38,775 nucleotides of DNA from IMG/VR virus record IMGVR_UViG_3300045950_000166, positions 1 through 38,775 of that record, one strand, 5' to 3'. Numbering within the stretch: position 1 is the first letter of the stretch; each line of letters opens with the position of its first letter. Shown piece by piece: positions 15,964 to 23,401 of the stretch. Origin of the DNA: a virus. The position numbers and the translations under genes are program-made. Under the pieces are notes generated by a model. That model saw only the letters and a list, made by a program, of their open reading frames with translations. It made no database searches and had not been told where the DNA came from.

Positions 15964-17236
15964 GGATCACCAGCCCTTGCTCCGCACGCGTGATGGCGGT
16001 GTAGAGCCAGCGGGCGCGGTCCTCGGCGGTCCGCCCGAGACCGTCGTCGTAGACGATCACGTTCTCCCACTGCGACCCTTGAGCCTTATGGCAGGTGATG
16101 GCGTAGCCCCAGACGCTCTCGACAAGTCCCCGCATGTCGCGCCAATCGCGGCGCAGGCGCTCGGCGTCGTAGGCGACGTGGTCGTCGAAATGCCCCTTGT
16201 AGAACCACTGGCGGCCGGGAACGCTCGTCCCGTCCTCGGTGCGCACCGTCGCGCTGAAGGCGAGCGGGCTTTCGTCGCGGATGTCCGACAGGTCGAGGAA
16301 CATGCCGTTGACGAGACCGAGATCGTGCCGGTTCTTGAGGCAGATGATCTTCTCGCCGAGACCTCGCGGGTAAGCGTCAGGAAAGCCGGCCGCCTGTTTC
16401 ATCGCGGTGTTCAGAAAGAGCCGCGTCGCGTTGCGGCCGCAAATCACTTGGCCGCCCTTGAGGAACTGATTTGGGCCGATGTCGGAGCGCCGCATCTTCC
16501 AGACGAAGTCGTCGTGCTCGCCGTAGGGAATGGGCACGCCCTGCCGCGCGAGCGTGGCGAGACGGATGATCGCGCTGGTCTCGGCCTGGCGATGGATATC
16601 GGTCAGCATCACGTCGGGATCGGCGTCGGTGAAGGCGCCGTCGCCCTTGATCGGCGGCAGCTGACCGGGGTCGCCAAGCACCAGGATCGGCTTGCCGAAG
16701 GCGAGCAGATCGCTCGCCATTTCGGCGCCGACCATGGAGACCTCGTCGAGCACGATCAGGTCGGCGTCGCGGACCAGCGACTGCTCGTTCAGAATGAAAC
16801 GGGGCTGATGGATGTCGGCGAGCCGGAGCTCGAGGCGGCGGATCTGGGTCTCGGCGAAGGAGCGCTCGGCCGGTCCCATGCTCCGCAAGCCTTTGCGCAG
16901 CGTCTCCAACTCGCGGGTGACGCGCTCGATTTCTTCGGGTGTCGCCTCGGAGACCTTGTAGATCAGGCTGTGGATCGTCGAGGCTGGCGTTCCCTTCCGG
17001 GTCATCACCAGGGCCGCCTTGCCGGTGAAGGCGGCATAGAGCACGCCGCCCGAGCCGCCCGTGCGATCCATCGGTTCGAGACCGAGCTCGCCGATCGCAT
17101 GCCGGGTGATGGTGGTCTTGCCCGTTCCTGCGTAACCGAACAGGCGGAACACCTGCTGATCGCGCGTGCGGCGCCGAAACCAGTCCTCGATCGCGGCAAT
17201 TGCCGCCGCCTGCTGCTGAGACGGGATGAAGCTCAT
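15956..17236 (-). CDS. RecD-like ATP-dependent DNA helicase (superfamily 1B)
   Basis: 426 aa from the ATG at 17236 (MSFIPSQQQAAAIAAIEDWF). Walker A GYAGTGKTT is at 34-42, and Walker B LIVLDEVSMVGAEMASDLLA is near 152-171, followed by ILVLGDPGQLPPIKGDGAF. The C-terminal UvrD-like motif is GYAITCHKAQGSQWENVIVY, then LYTAITRAEQGLVI. These are the Dda/RecD2-type 5'-3' helicase motifs. It probably supports phage replication or recombination. It overlaps the PD-(D/E)XK nuclease gene by four bases upstream and the primase by eight downstream. Confidence 0.93.
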   Translation of the reverse strand: MSFIPSQQQAAAIAAIEDWFRRRTRDQQVFRLFGYAGTGKTTITRHAIGELGLEPMDRTGGSGGVLYAAFTGKAALVMTRKGTPASTIHSLIYKVSEATPEEIERVTRELETLRKGLRSMGPAERSFAETQIRRLELRLADIHQPRFILNEQSLVRDADLIVLDEVSMVGAEMASDLLAFGKPILVLGDPGQLPPIKGDGAFTDADPDVMLTDIHRQAETSAIIRLATLARQGVPIPYGEHDDFVWKMRRSDIGPNQFLKGGQVICGRNATRLFLNTAMKQAAGFPDAYPRGLGEKIICLKNRHDLGLVNGMFLDLSDIRDESPLAFSATVRTEDGTSVPGRQWFYKGHFDDHVAYDAERLRRDWRDMRGLVESVWGYAITCHKAQGSQWENVIVYDDGLGRTAEDRARWLYTAITRAEQGLVILD

Positions 17237-18003
17237 CGCTCGCCCTCCCAGCAGCGCTCCGCATAGGCGCACATGCGGCAGAGATAGAAATCGCGGGCTG
17301 CGGCGATGCGCGGTGGAAGTTCGCCGGCTTCGGCGGCGCGCAGGATATCGACGGCCTTGTCGGACAGCGCCTGCGCGCAGGGCGGATCGAACCCGACCAC
17401 CTCGTGGTGGAGCGCCTCGGTGTCCTTGTTGAGCGCCGTGACGAGGGCGGTCTCCAGCTCCAGATAGCCCATGTAGAGCTGGACCTGTGCGTAGTAGACC
17501 GGCTTGGAGGCGCGCAAGCCACGCTTGACCAGGTCGTTCCAGGATTTGGCGTTGAGCGCCTTGTGCTCCCAGAGCACGGGCCAGTGCAGACCGACATCGG
17601 GGCCAGCGACGATCACGCCGTCGATGTGGCCGCGCAGTCTCCCGCCCGCCGTCTCGAACCCGAATTGTCCGCCGTCCGCGCGCTCGGTGCGAAGGTCGAA
17701 GCCCGCGCCGCGCAGCCAGCAGATGGAGAGCGTCTCGAACTGGTGGCCGGCGTCGAAGATGCGCAGGATCGCGCCATCGAAATCCCGTCCCTCATCCTTG
17801 GGCGTATGGGTCACCTCGTAGACGAGCTTGCGCGCGCAGGGCTCGCCGATCCGGCTGCCGCCGAGATAGTCGCGCGGCTGCTGCCGCCGATTGCGTGCGA
17901 CGAGCGCCGCATCGATCAGCGCATTGACCCGATCGGACACGCTGATCGCGTGGCCGATGCGGCCATAGATGAAGCCGGAGCCGTGGTTGAGATCGACGAT
18001 CAT
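17233..18003 (-). CDS. PD-(D/E)XK nuclease with Cas4-like iron-sulfur cysteines
   Basis: 256 aa. The nuclease signature is GHIDGVI with Asp 128, followed by LWEHKALN with Glu 146 and Lys 148. Four Cys, one at 56 (IGEPCARKL) and three at 242, 245 and 251 (CRMCAYAERC), match the spacing of the 4Fe-4S cluster in Cas4, AddB and related exonucleases. It is likely the single-strand end-processing exonuclease of the phage recombination system, acting with the adjacent RecD-like helicase and the Sak4-like annealase. The start is supported by a 4-base overlap with the HNH gene. It is not associated with any CRISPR array here. Confidence 0.88.
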   Translation of the reverse strand: MIVDLNHGSGFIYGRIGHAISVSDRVNALIDAALVARNRRQQPRDYLGGSRIGEPCARKLVYEVTHTPKDEGRDFDGAILRIFDAGHQFETLSICWLRGAGFDLRTERADGGQFGFETAGGRLRGHIDGVIVAGPDVGLHWPVLWEHKALNAKSWNDLVKRGLRASKPVYYAQVQLYMGYLELETALVTALNKDTEALHHEVVGFDPPCAQALSDKAVDILRAAEAGELPPRIAAARDFYLCRMCAYAERCWEGER

Positions 18004-18419
18004 GAGCGCGACCTCGCCCGAGCCTTGGCGGCGGGGTGCTGGTCTCCGGTGCGCGAACGGCAGTAGTCGAGAAATCCCGGCGCGTTGAGATTCTCCCGTT
18101 GCGTGCCCCAGCGAAGATTGTCAGCGCGATTATTGGCTGCGTTCTCATCGAGGTGCATGACCACGGCGCCCTCAAAGGGCGGGCTGCCATGGAATGCCTC
18201 GGCTACCAGCCGGGCGACCTTGTAGGTGCGATCGCCAATCGTGACGATAAAACGACCATCGGCCTTGTTCCACACGCCGAATGTCGGCGTTCCGCCATAG
18301 GGCCGTTGCCCGCCACGCGGCATCGCGCCACGATATGGGACCAGCATGATACGTCCCTCATTGCTGGCGAGAACGCCGGGCAGGGACGGAATATCTCTCC
18401 AGATTTCTCCATTGGGCAT
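18000..18419 (-). CDS. HNH homing-type endonuclease (NUMOD4-HNH)
   Basis: 139 aa. The N-terminus EIWRDIPSLPGVLASNEGRI is a NUMOD4-like segment, and the HNH core reads VVMHLDENAANNRADNLRWG followed by TQRENL. Here the first His of the HNH fold is in VVMHLDE and the Asn in NNRADNLRWG. Free-standing HNH genes of this kind are often selfish passengers in phage genomes. It nevertheless overlaps the nuclease gene by four bases, so it is integrated in the operon. The C-terminus is short and basic (AAKARARSRS). Confidence 0.88.
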   Translation of the reverse strand: MPNGEIWRDIPSLPGVLASNEGRIMLVPYRGAMPRGGQRPYGGTPTFGVWNKADGRFIVTIGDRTYKVARLVAEAFHGSPPFEGAVVMHLDENAANNRADNLRWGTQRENLNAPGFLDYCRSRTGDQHPAAKARARSRS

Positions 18420-18434
18420 GGCTGTTCGTCGTCT

Positions 18435-18959
18435 CTAAAAGGGCAAAGGATCGTCGAGCGGGTCGCGGGCGGCTGCCTGGCGCTGCATCGATTCCTGAAA
18501 CCCGTCGACGCAGGCTTCGATGATGCGATCGATCTCTTCCGGCTTCCGGTCGTAGAACGGCGCCATCAGGTCGAGCTCAGTGAGCGTCTCGGCGAAAAAC
18601 CGGCGCGCCTCCTTGATCGCTTGGGTCTCCATGTCGGTCTTGTCGATCATCCCGTTGTTCCTGTTGGCGAGCGCCGCGCCGACGTCGAGGCAGCGCATCG
18701 AGCAGAAGCGGTGGTAGGGAAAGCGGTCCCAGCGCAGCTGGTGGACGTAGCCGAAGCCCCGCGCCTGACGTCCGCAGACGGCGCAGACGGCTACCCGAGC
18801 AAGAGCCGGGTCAGGTCCTCGGCGTCGTCCGGCTGATCCTTGATCCGGTGTGAGGCCAGGACGATGAACCGCGCGATCGCGTTCGCCGCCATGGCTTCCA
18901 GTTCGGGGAGCGTGAGAGCGGCGATGGGCTGGTGAAGCCTTCCGCGTCCTTCGAGCCAT
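18435..18959 (-). CDS. DUF6511 domain protein with Cys-rich N-terminus (start uncertain)
   Basis: The conserved part begins at VAVCAVCGRQARGFGYVHQL (about 18800), a CxxC zinc-ribbon-like unit completed by FCSMRCLDVG. It continues through KTDMETQAIKEARRFFAETL and EEIDRIIEACVDGFQESMQR. No ATG, GTG or TTG in this frame occurs near the conserved start; the nearest is the ATG at 18959. That lies well inside the upstream 75-aa gene, in a stretch that looks like out-of-frame sequence. The true start is thus unresolved: a long overlap, an unusual initiation codon, or a frameshift from the upstream gene. Function unknown; found in alphaproteobacterial phages. Confidence 0.75.
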   Translation of the reverse strand: MARRTRKASPAHRRSHAPRTGSHGGERDRAVHRPGLTPDQGSAGRRRGPDPALARVAVCAVCGRQARGFGYVHQLRWDRFPYHRFCSMRCLDVGAALANRNNGMIDKTDMETQAIKEARRFFAETLTELDLMAPFYDRKPEEIDRIIEACVDGFQESMQRQAAARDPLDDPLPF

Positions 18960-19018
18960 TGTCCCATCGCCTTCGCTGCCTCGCGCGTGACGTGCGCCTG
19001 CCACTCATCGGCCGTCAT
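18791..19018 (-). CDS. Small helical phage protein, 75 aa
   Basis: It starts MTADEWQAHVTREAAKAMGQ and contains ALTLPELEAMAANAIARFIV, ending DDAEDLTRLLLG. I do not recognise a named domain. It starts five bases after the stop of the probable ssDNA-binding gene. Its stop codon falls exactly where the conserved part of the DUF6511 protein begins in the -1 frame. That arrangement could mean coupled genes or a fused product made by frameshifting. Confidence 0.75.
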   Translation of the reverse strand: MTADEWQAHVTREAAKAMGQWLEGRGRLHQPIAALTLPELEAMAANAIARFIVLASHRIKDQPDDAEDLTRLLLG

Positions 19019-19023
19019 GACGG

Positions 19024-19755
19024 TCAGGTGTTGAGCCAGGCCGGGCCACTCGGGGCCGGCGTCGCGGCAGGTGCGGCTGCCGGGGCCGTGCCCCGCTGTG
19101 CCGGCCGGCTCCAGGCCGGGGCAGCGCTCGCAGGCGGCGATGCGGCGGGCTGCCCCCAGGCCGGGGCTGCGGGCGATGCGGGCGATACAGCCTTCGGCCG
19201 CGCGCGGGTGCTGGGGCTCGGCGCCAGGACCTCGCCGTCCATCACCTTCCGCCATTCCGGCTCGCTCGGCAGAACCACGCGGTCGAGCTTGTTGCTGTCG
19301 CCGTAGCGCGGGTCGTCGCTGGGCTCGACCTTTATCTTGGCGACGAAGGTGATGCCGCTGAGGTCGGCCAGGCCGCGCAAGATCCGCTTCGACTTCGCCG
19401 TTTCGCTCATGTCCTGCGGATCGAGTCCGAGCGCGCTGTCGATCATCGCGCGGAAGCTCCCCTTGGAGATCTTCCAGCCTATCGAGACACCCTGCTCGTC
19501 GACCTTGCCGCCGGAGACGGTGAACATCTGCCAGAACTTGCGCCGGACGTGAGGGCCCTCGGCGACGGTGAACTCGGCATCCACCATCAGCACGTCGCTG
19601 CCGGGCGCGTTCGAGGCCTTGAGCAGCCCCCGGTCGATCTCGCTCTGGCCGTCGGTCCCGCCCGGCCGGATGGTCATGGTGACCTTGGCGAAGGTGCCGT
19701 CGGGGATCAGTTCGCCGCTCTTCTGCGGCTCGGCGTCGTTCATGTCGAAGCTCAT
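19024..19755 (-). CDS. Probable phage ssDNA-binding protein / Sak4 partner
   Basis: 243 aa, starting MSFDMNDAEPQKSGELIPDG. The first 160 residues are beta-rich (TFAKVTMTIRPGGTDGQSEI, then MVDAEFTVAEGPHVRRKFWQ and ISKGSFRAMIDSALGLDPQD). The last 70 are Ala/Pro-rich and end APSGPAWLNT. This layout of an OB-like head with a disordered Pro-rich tail is like DUF669-type and other phage ssDNA-binding proteins. It is encoded directly after a Sak4-like annealase, and such annealases commonly pair with their own SSB. No catalytic motif is visible. The function is inference from layout and context. Confidence 0.6.
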   Translation of the reverse strand: MSFDMNDAEPQKSGELIPDGTFAKVTMTIRPGGTDGQSEIDRGLLKASNAPGSDVLMVDAEFTVAEGPHVRRKFWQMFTVSGGKVDEQGVSIGWKISKGSFRAMIDSALGLDPQDMSETAKSKRILRGLADLSGITFVAKIKVEPSDDPRYGDSNKLDRVVLPSEPEWRKVMDGEVLAPSPSTRARPKAVSPASPAAPAWGQPAASPPASAAPAWSRPAQRGTAPAAAPAATPAPSGPAWLNT

Positions 19756-19761
19756 GGCTCG

Positions 19762-20595
19762 TCATCCTTTCCGGGTTGCGTTGATCTTGGAGAGCAGCGC
19801 GCCGAGGTCGGGCGGCTCGGTGACATCGAGACGACCGCTGCGATCCTTCGCCGGCAGGCCGAAGGGATTGCCGGCGCGGCAGACGAGGCGGCGTTCTTCG
19901 CCGCGCTCGGGCTCATGCCGCCAGCCGTCCCCGTCGCGCGCGAACAGGCTCATGGTGATGACCTGATCGACGATGCCAGGGAGCTCGCGGCCGGCCTTGC
20001 CGCCTTCCATCTGCGGCTGCCAGGTCGTGCGGTTGAACTCGTCGGTGACGCGTTCGAGGATGCCGACGAAGATCACGGTCTTCGCCTGCGCGTGCTGCAG
20101 GTGCTTGAGCAGGCCGATGACCTCGCGGGCGAGCAGCCCGTAGGCGCCGCGGGTGTCGGGTTTGCCGGTCTTGTCGGAGAAAGCCTCCGGCCGGGTCTTC
20201 GCCCAGGCCATGGCCTGGCGCGTGAGGTCGGTGATCGAGTCGACGAAGACGATGCGCTTGCCCGCGATCATCTGAACGAGATCGGGATAGCTTTCCCTGA
20301 GATGCTGGTAATGCGCCTCGGAGAAGAAGCCGCTCGGGTCGGCGGACGGATTGACCCCGCCGACGAGACAGCCGATGTCGAGGGCGTCGGCGAAGGTGCG
20401 CACCGGGATGCTGTCGCCGGGCCAGTCCTGGACCGACTTCATGCCCGCCTCGAGGTCGATGCAGAGCGTCTCGGCCGGCGGCAGCGATTTCAGCAAGGAT
20501 GTCTTGCCGACGCCGCTCGGGCCGAAGATCGCCATGGTGGTCTTGGCGCCGGCCGCGGACAGCCGTTCGTCGGCGCTGACGATGCGCAGCGCCAT
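19762..20595 (-). CDS. Sak4-like RecA-fold ATPase / ssDNA annealing protein (AAA_24)
   Basis: 277 aa. Walker A GPSGVGKTS is at 25-33, TLCIDLEAGMKSV follows, and Walker B is RIVFVDSITDLTRQAMAW. A central region GLLAREVIGLLKHLQHAQAK and the Gln-rich TTWQPQMEGGKAGRELPG precede a C-terminal tail. This is the shortened RecA-core architecture of the Sak4 group (AAA_24), which anneals single strands with help from a phage SSB. It lies just upstream of the probable SSB gene and overlaps the 99-aa gene stop by one base (TGATG). Confidence 0.85.
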   Translation of the reverse strand: MALRIVSADERLSAAGAKTTMAIFGPSGVGKTSLLKSLPPAETLCIDLEAGMKSVQDWPGDSIPVRTFADALDIGCLVGGVNPSADPSGFFSEAHYQHLRESYPDLVQMIAGKRIVFVDSITDLTRQAMAWAKTRPEAFSDKTGKPDTRGAYGLLAREVIGLLKHLQHAQAKTVIFVGILERVTDEFNRTTWQPQMEGGKAGRELPGIVDQVITMSLFARDGDGWRHEPERGEERRLVCRAGNPFGLPAKDRSGRLDVTEPPDLGALLSKINATRKG

Positions 20596-20894
20596 CAGCG
20601 GCCTCCCGTGTTGCGCGACGCGACATCGAGCGCGCGCTCACTCCCGCGCGCGCCGGCCTGCCGGGCGAGACCATAGAGCTTGCGCAAGGCGTGCAGGCGG
20701 TCGCCGACCGCGCTGAACTCGGCTTCGACCCCGAGCAAGGCGAAGGCGATATCATCGAGCGTGGCGCCCTCGATCGGCTTGACCACCTGCTCGCGGCGGA
20801 TCTCGCCGAGCACCGGAATGACGATGGTGTCGGGCAGCGCTTCGAGCGCGTAGTGGCGCTTGCGAATCTCGGTCAGGGCAGCAGAGCTGGTCAT
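20595..20894 (-). CDS. Hypothetical phage protein, 99 aa
   Basis: It starts MTSSAALTEIRKRHYALEAL and contains IVIPVLGEIRREQVVKPIEG and DDIAFALLGVEAEFSAVGDR. I do not recognise a family. It is predominantly helical, soluble and without Cys. It overlaps the preceding 164-aa gene by four bases and the Sak4-like gene by one base, so it is a genuine operon member, possibly an accessory of the recombination module. Confidence 0.75.
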   Translation of the reverse strand: MTSSAALTEIRKRHYALEALPDTIVIPVLGEIRREQVVKPIEGATLDDIAFALLGVEAEFSAVGDRLHALRKLYGLARQAGARGSERALDVASRNTGGR

Positions 20895-21385
20895 CGGGTA
20901 TCCTCGGACTTGATGGTGAGACGGAAGGTCGGCTTGGCGGTCCGCACCGTGCGGGCGGCGGCGAAGACCTCGCGGACGGCGGTAGGCCAGGCGGTGTATT
21001 TGCGCTCGGGGACTTTGAAGCCGATATCGACGTAATCGGCCGGGTTCTCCCCGCCCGCACGGATCCGCTCGACGAGTGCGGCGAGCAGCGACTGGTCCCA
21101 GTCGACCTTCTTCGGGAGATCGGCCGCGACCACGACGGCGCCGTCCTCAAAACGAACGAGGCCCGTGTCCTTGCCCTCGGCCCGGCGCACCGTCGCTGCC
21201 GCGTCGGCGTAGCGACGCGCGATCGCGCCTTCGAGCCACTCCTTGAGCCGCTTGGCGGCATCAAGTGCGGCGTCGGCATCCTCCTGGAGCAGCGCCAGAT
21301 GCTCCGCCGGAAGCTTTGCGATCTCGCCGACCGGCATGGTGCGGATGTCGTCGAGGCTGGGGCGGTTGTTGCGATCAGATGCCAT
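20891..21385 (-). CDS. Hypothetical phage protein, 164 aa
   Basis: From the ATG at 21385 (MASDRNNRPSLDDIRTMPVG). The N-terminal half is helical (KLPAEHLALLQEDADAALDA, then AKRLKEWLEGAIARRYADAA). The C-terminal half has GLVRFEDGAVVVAADLPKKV and a final TFRLTIKSE strand. Similar proteins are carried by many rhizobial prophages in the same place, between the sigma-like gene and the annealase, with no known function. The start overlaps the stop of the 113-aa gene by one base (TGATG). Confidence 0.8.
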   Translation of the reverse strand: MASDRNNRPSLDDIRTMPVGEIAKLPAEHLALLQEDADAALDAAKRLKEWLEGAIARRYADAAATVRRAEGKDTGLVRFEDGAVVVAADLPKKVDWDQSLLAALVERIRAGGENPADYVDIGFKVPERKYTAWPTAVREVFAAARTVRTAKPTFRLTIKSEDTR

Positions 21386-21726
21386 CACGCCACCTCCGCC
21401 AGCAGGAGGGTGGACAGCGATACCGAGGCCTGCCTCGGCTTCGGGCGGGCGATGGCGAGATAGCTGTAATCGTCTGACCGGTGGCGACGCTGCACGAGAT
21501 GGATCAGTCCGCGCTCGGCCGCCCACCAAGCGCGGCGCGCGACGCGGGCGAGTTCCGCCCGCTCCCGCTCGGCAAGCCGCGTGCCCTGCGGCATGGTGTC
21601 GAGTGCGAGGAAACCACGGTGATATTCGAGGATGTCGCCGGGTGCTGCCTGGCCGACCCAGCCGCAGAGATCGATCTCGGTGAGCGGGTTCCGGACAGCG
21701 GAGAATCTGGATGCAATGACGTTCAT
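21385..21726 (-). CDS. Hypothetical phage protein, 113 aa
   Basis: It starts MNVIASRFSAVRNPLTEIDL. It carries a compact beta unit (CGWVGQAAPGDILEYHRGFL) reminiscent of small metabolic-switch or RNA-binding folds, then an Arg-rich helix (AERERAELARVARRAWWAAE) and a beta-rich end. I do not recognise a named family. It begins 34 bases after the sigma-like gene and overlaps the next gene by one base. The basic helix would suit nucleic acid binding; this is only inference. Confidence 0.75.
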   Translation of the reverse strand: MNVIASRFSAVRNPLTEIDLCGWVGQAAPGDILEYHRGFLALDTMPQGTRLAERERAELARVARRAWWAAERGLIHLVQRRHRSDDYSYLAIARPKPRQASVSLSTLLLAEVA

Positions 21727-21760
21727 GATGGGCTCCTACTCACGCGCTCGCCGAACCGTC

Positions 21761-22336
21761 TCACGCGGCCCGGACGCCGATCGCCGTCAGGGCGAGGCGG
21801 ATGTCCTTGACGCGGCGGTAGAGGCTGCTGCGGGCGCCATGCCCGCTCGCGGCAAGGCGATCGACGGTGGTCCGGGAGAGGGCTGCACAGAGAGCGCCGT
21901 CGACGGGTTCGAGCGAGCCAAGACCGCGCTCGACATCGAGACGCTCCTCGGCGGTGGCGAACGCATCGACCGGCTGGCCGAAGAGCGCTGACAGCCCGTC
22001 GGCTTCGGCGACGAGGTCGCCGCGGGTCAGCCCGTCGCTGTCGGGAATGGCCTCATCGAGCGAGATCGGCGCCGCGCCATACATCTGGCGCTCCCGCTTC
22101 ACCTTGTTGGCGATGCGCGTCGCCCGATTGGCTAGGATGGCGCCGGCGAAGGCGCCGAGCGTGCCACGATCAGCGTCGTAGGCGGGAAGCCGGGCGATCA
22201 GATCAACGAGCAGGTCCTGGCGGACATCGTCGAGATCGGCGCGGGGAAGCCGCAGCTGGCGGACCAGACGGCGCGCCGCAATGTCCGCCTCATGAAGCAG
22301 GATCTGAAGGTCGTCTCGGGAAATCGAAGAGTGCAT
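21761..22336 (-). CDS. Sigma-70-like (ECF-type) transcription factor
   Basis: 191 aa from the ATG at 22336, chosen because GAGG is eight bases upstream; an ATG two codons earlier is too close to that site. Residues 15-90 resemble sigma region 2 (ARRLVRQLRLPRADLDDVRQ, then DLLVDLIARLPAYDADRGTL and FAGAILANRATRIANKVKRE). The C-terminal part resembles region 4 with a helix-turn-helix (LCAALSRTTVDRLAASGHGA, SSLYRRVKDIRLALTAIG). As first gene of the long early operon it could redirect host RNA polymerase to later phage promoters. Degenerate phage sigma-like proteins without promoter function are also possible. Confidence 0.75.
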   Translation of the reverse strand: MHSSISRDDLQILLHEADIAARRLVRQLRLPRADLDDVRQDLLVDLIARLPAYDADRGTLGAFAGAILANRATRIANKVKRERQMYGAAPISLDEAIPDSDGLTRGDLVAEADGLSALFGQPVDAFATAEERLDVERGLGSLEPVDGALCAALSRTTVDRLAASGHGARSSLYRRVKDIRLALTAIGVRAA

Positions 22337-22465
22337 TGGCATGGCCTCGGGTCATCGCTGTTGATGACCTCAAGCCTGCCGAAGCCGCCGATCCGTTAGG
22401 TGGGAGCGGGGTGGGTTTTGGATGGGCGAGAATGGGAAGACAGGTCGTGACGCGGGCCAGCGCCC

Positions 22466-23401
22466 CTATGGCCGCAGATCAAACTCTCCCGGAGCCAGCC
22501 CCAGGAAATAGCGGGTCGGGCTCTGGCGGGTCCTGATCAGCGTCTTCTGATCGTCGTGAAGTGCATTTCTCAGGTCACGGATCAGGTCGCCAGCGCTGCG
22601 GCCGCTGTTCTCGGCCTCGATTTCCTGCGGGGTCAAATGGCGTTTCCGAGTTCCCACAGCCTCGGCCAACTTCACCAAGAGCTTGAATGGCTGCTGCGGT
22701 ACGTGCAGCTCGTTACCCCCCAAAATCACCCGCTGGCTCTGGCGGAAAATAACGAGGTGTGGCTCCAGAGCCGGAGCGGACTCCAGCGTCGAAAGGTCGA
22801 TCGCGAAGCCCACCGCGTTCCCGCCCAGACAGCCGTCAATCGGTATGATGGCGATCGCAGCGTCGACGAAGCGGGCGAGTTCGTCCGCCGCCATCGCCGG
22901 CGCGATCACCGTGATGGGTGATGACCGGGCGACCGAACGCATCAGGCCGATCAATCCCGGTTGAAGCACTGCATCCTGCGACAGTGCGAGGAACAGCGCC
23001 CGCTGATTCGATGTTTCCCCCAGATGCCAGACACCCGCCGCGACCGGCGTCGGCTCGCCTCCGAACCTGGACGCCATGGCGATTTCGCGGACCAGCGCGG
23101 AGGAATGAATCCGAAAGCTCCGCAGATCGTCAGCGCCGAGAACGACGTCGTTGCGCCGGTCCGTCGGACAAACCGCGATGTGTCGCCCGTTGACCTGATG
23201 GATGGGCCGCGCGTCGAGACCGCAATCGCACGCGGGGCACACATTCCATTCCGTTGCCGGGGCCTGTTCAACCAGGACGCCATGATCAAGCAGCCGCTCG
23301 AAATCGCGCCCGGCATGAGGCGCCGCCTGCCGGCCCCATAGCATTGCGGGATCGCCCGCCTCACTCAGCCGCAACAGCAGCTTGGGCAGCGTCTCGATCA
23401 T
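22466..23401 (-). CDS. Unrecognised 311-aa protein with Cys cluster and C-terminal wHTH-like domain
   Basis: I do not recognise this family. It starts MIETLPKLLLRLSEAGDPAM. A Cys cluster NVCPACDCG with a later HIAVCP (about residues 53-78) resembles a small zinc site. The C-terminal 100 residues (VILGGNELHVPQQPFKLLVK, then HLTPQEIEAENSGRSAGDLI and RQSPTRYFLGL) look like the winged helix of OmpR-type regulators or AAA-linked response proteins. The start lies 41 bases inside the end of the 415-aa gene, so the pair is co-translated. It sits between the phage early operon and the recombinase cassette. A sensor/regulator or defence cargo role is inference. Confidence 0.7.
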   Translation of the reverse strand: MIETLPKLLLRLSEAGDPAMLWGRQAAPHAGRDFERLLDHGVLVEQAPATEWNVCPACDCGLDARPIHQVNGRHIAVCPTDRRNDVVLGADDLRSFRIHSSALVREIAMASRFGGEPTPVAAGVWHLGETSNQRALFLALSQDAVLQPGLIGLMRSVARSSPITVIAPAMAADELARFVDAAIAIIPIDGCLGGNAVGFAIDLSTLESAPALEPHLVIFRQSQRVILGGNELHVPQQPFKLLVKLAEAVGTRKRHLTPQEIEAENSGRSAGDLIRDLRNALHDDQKTLIRTRQSPTRYFLGLAPGEFDLRP

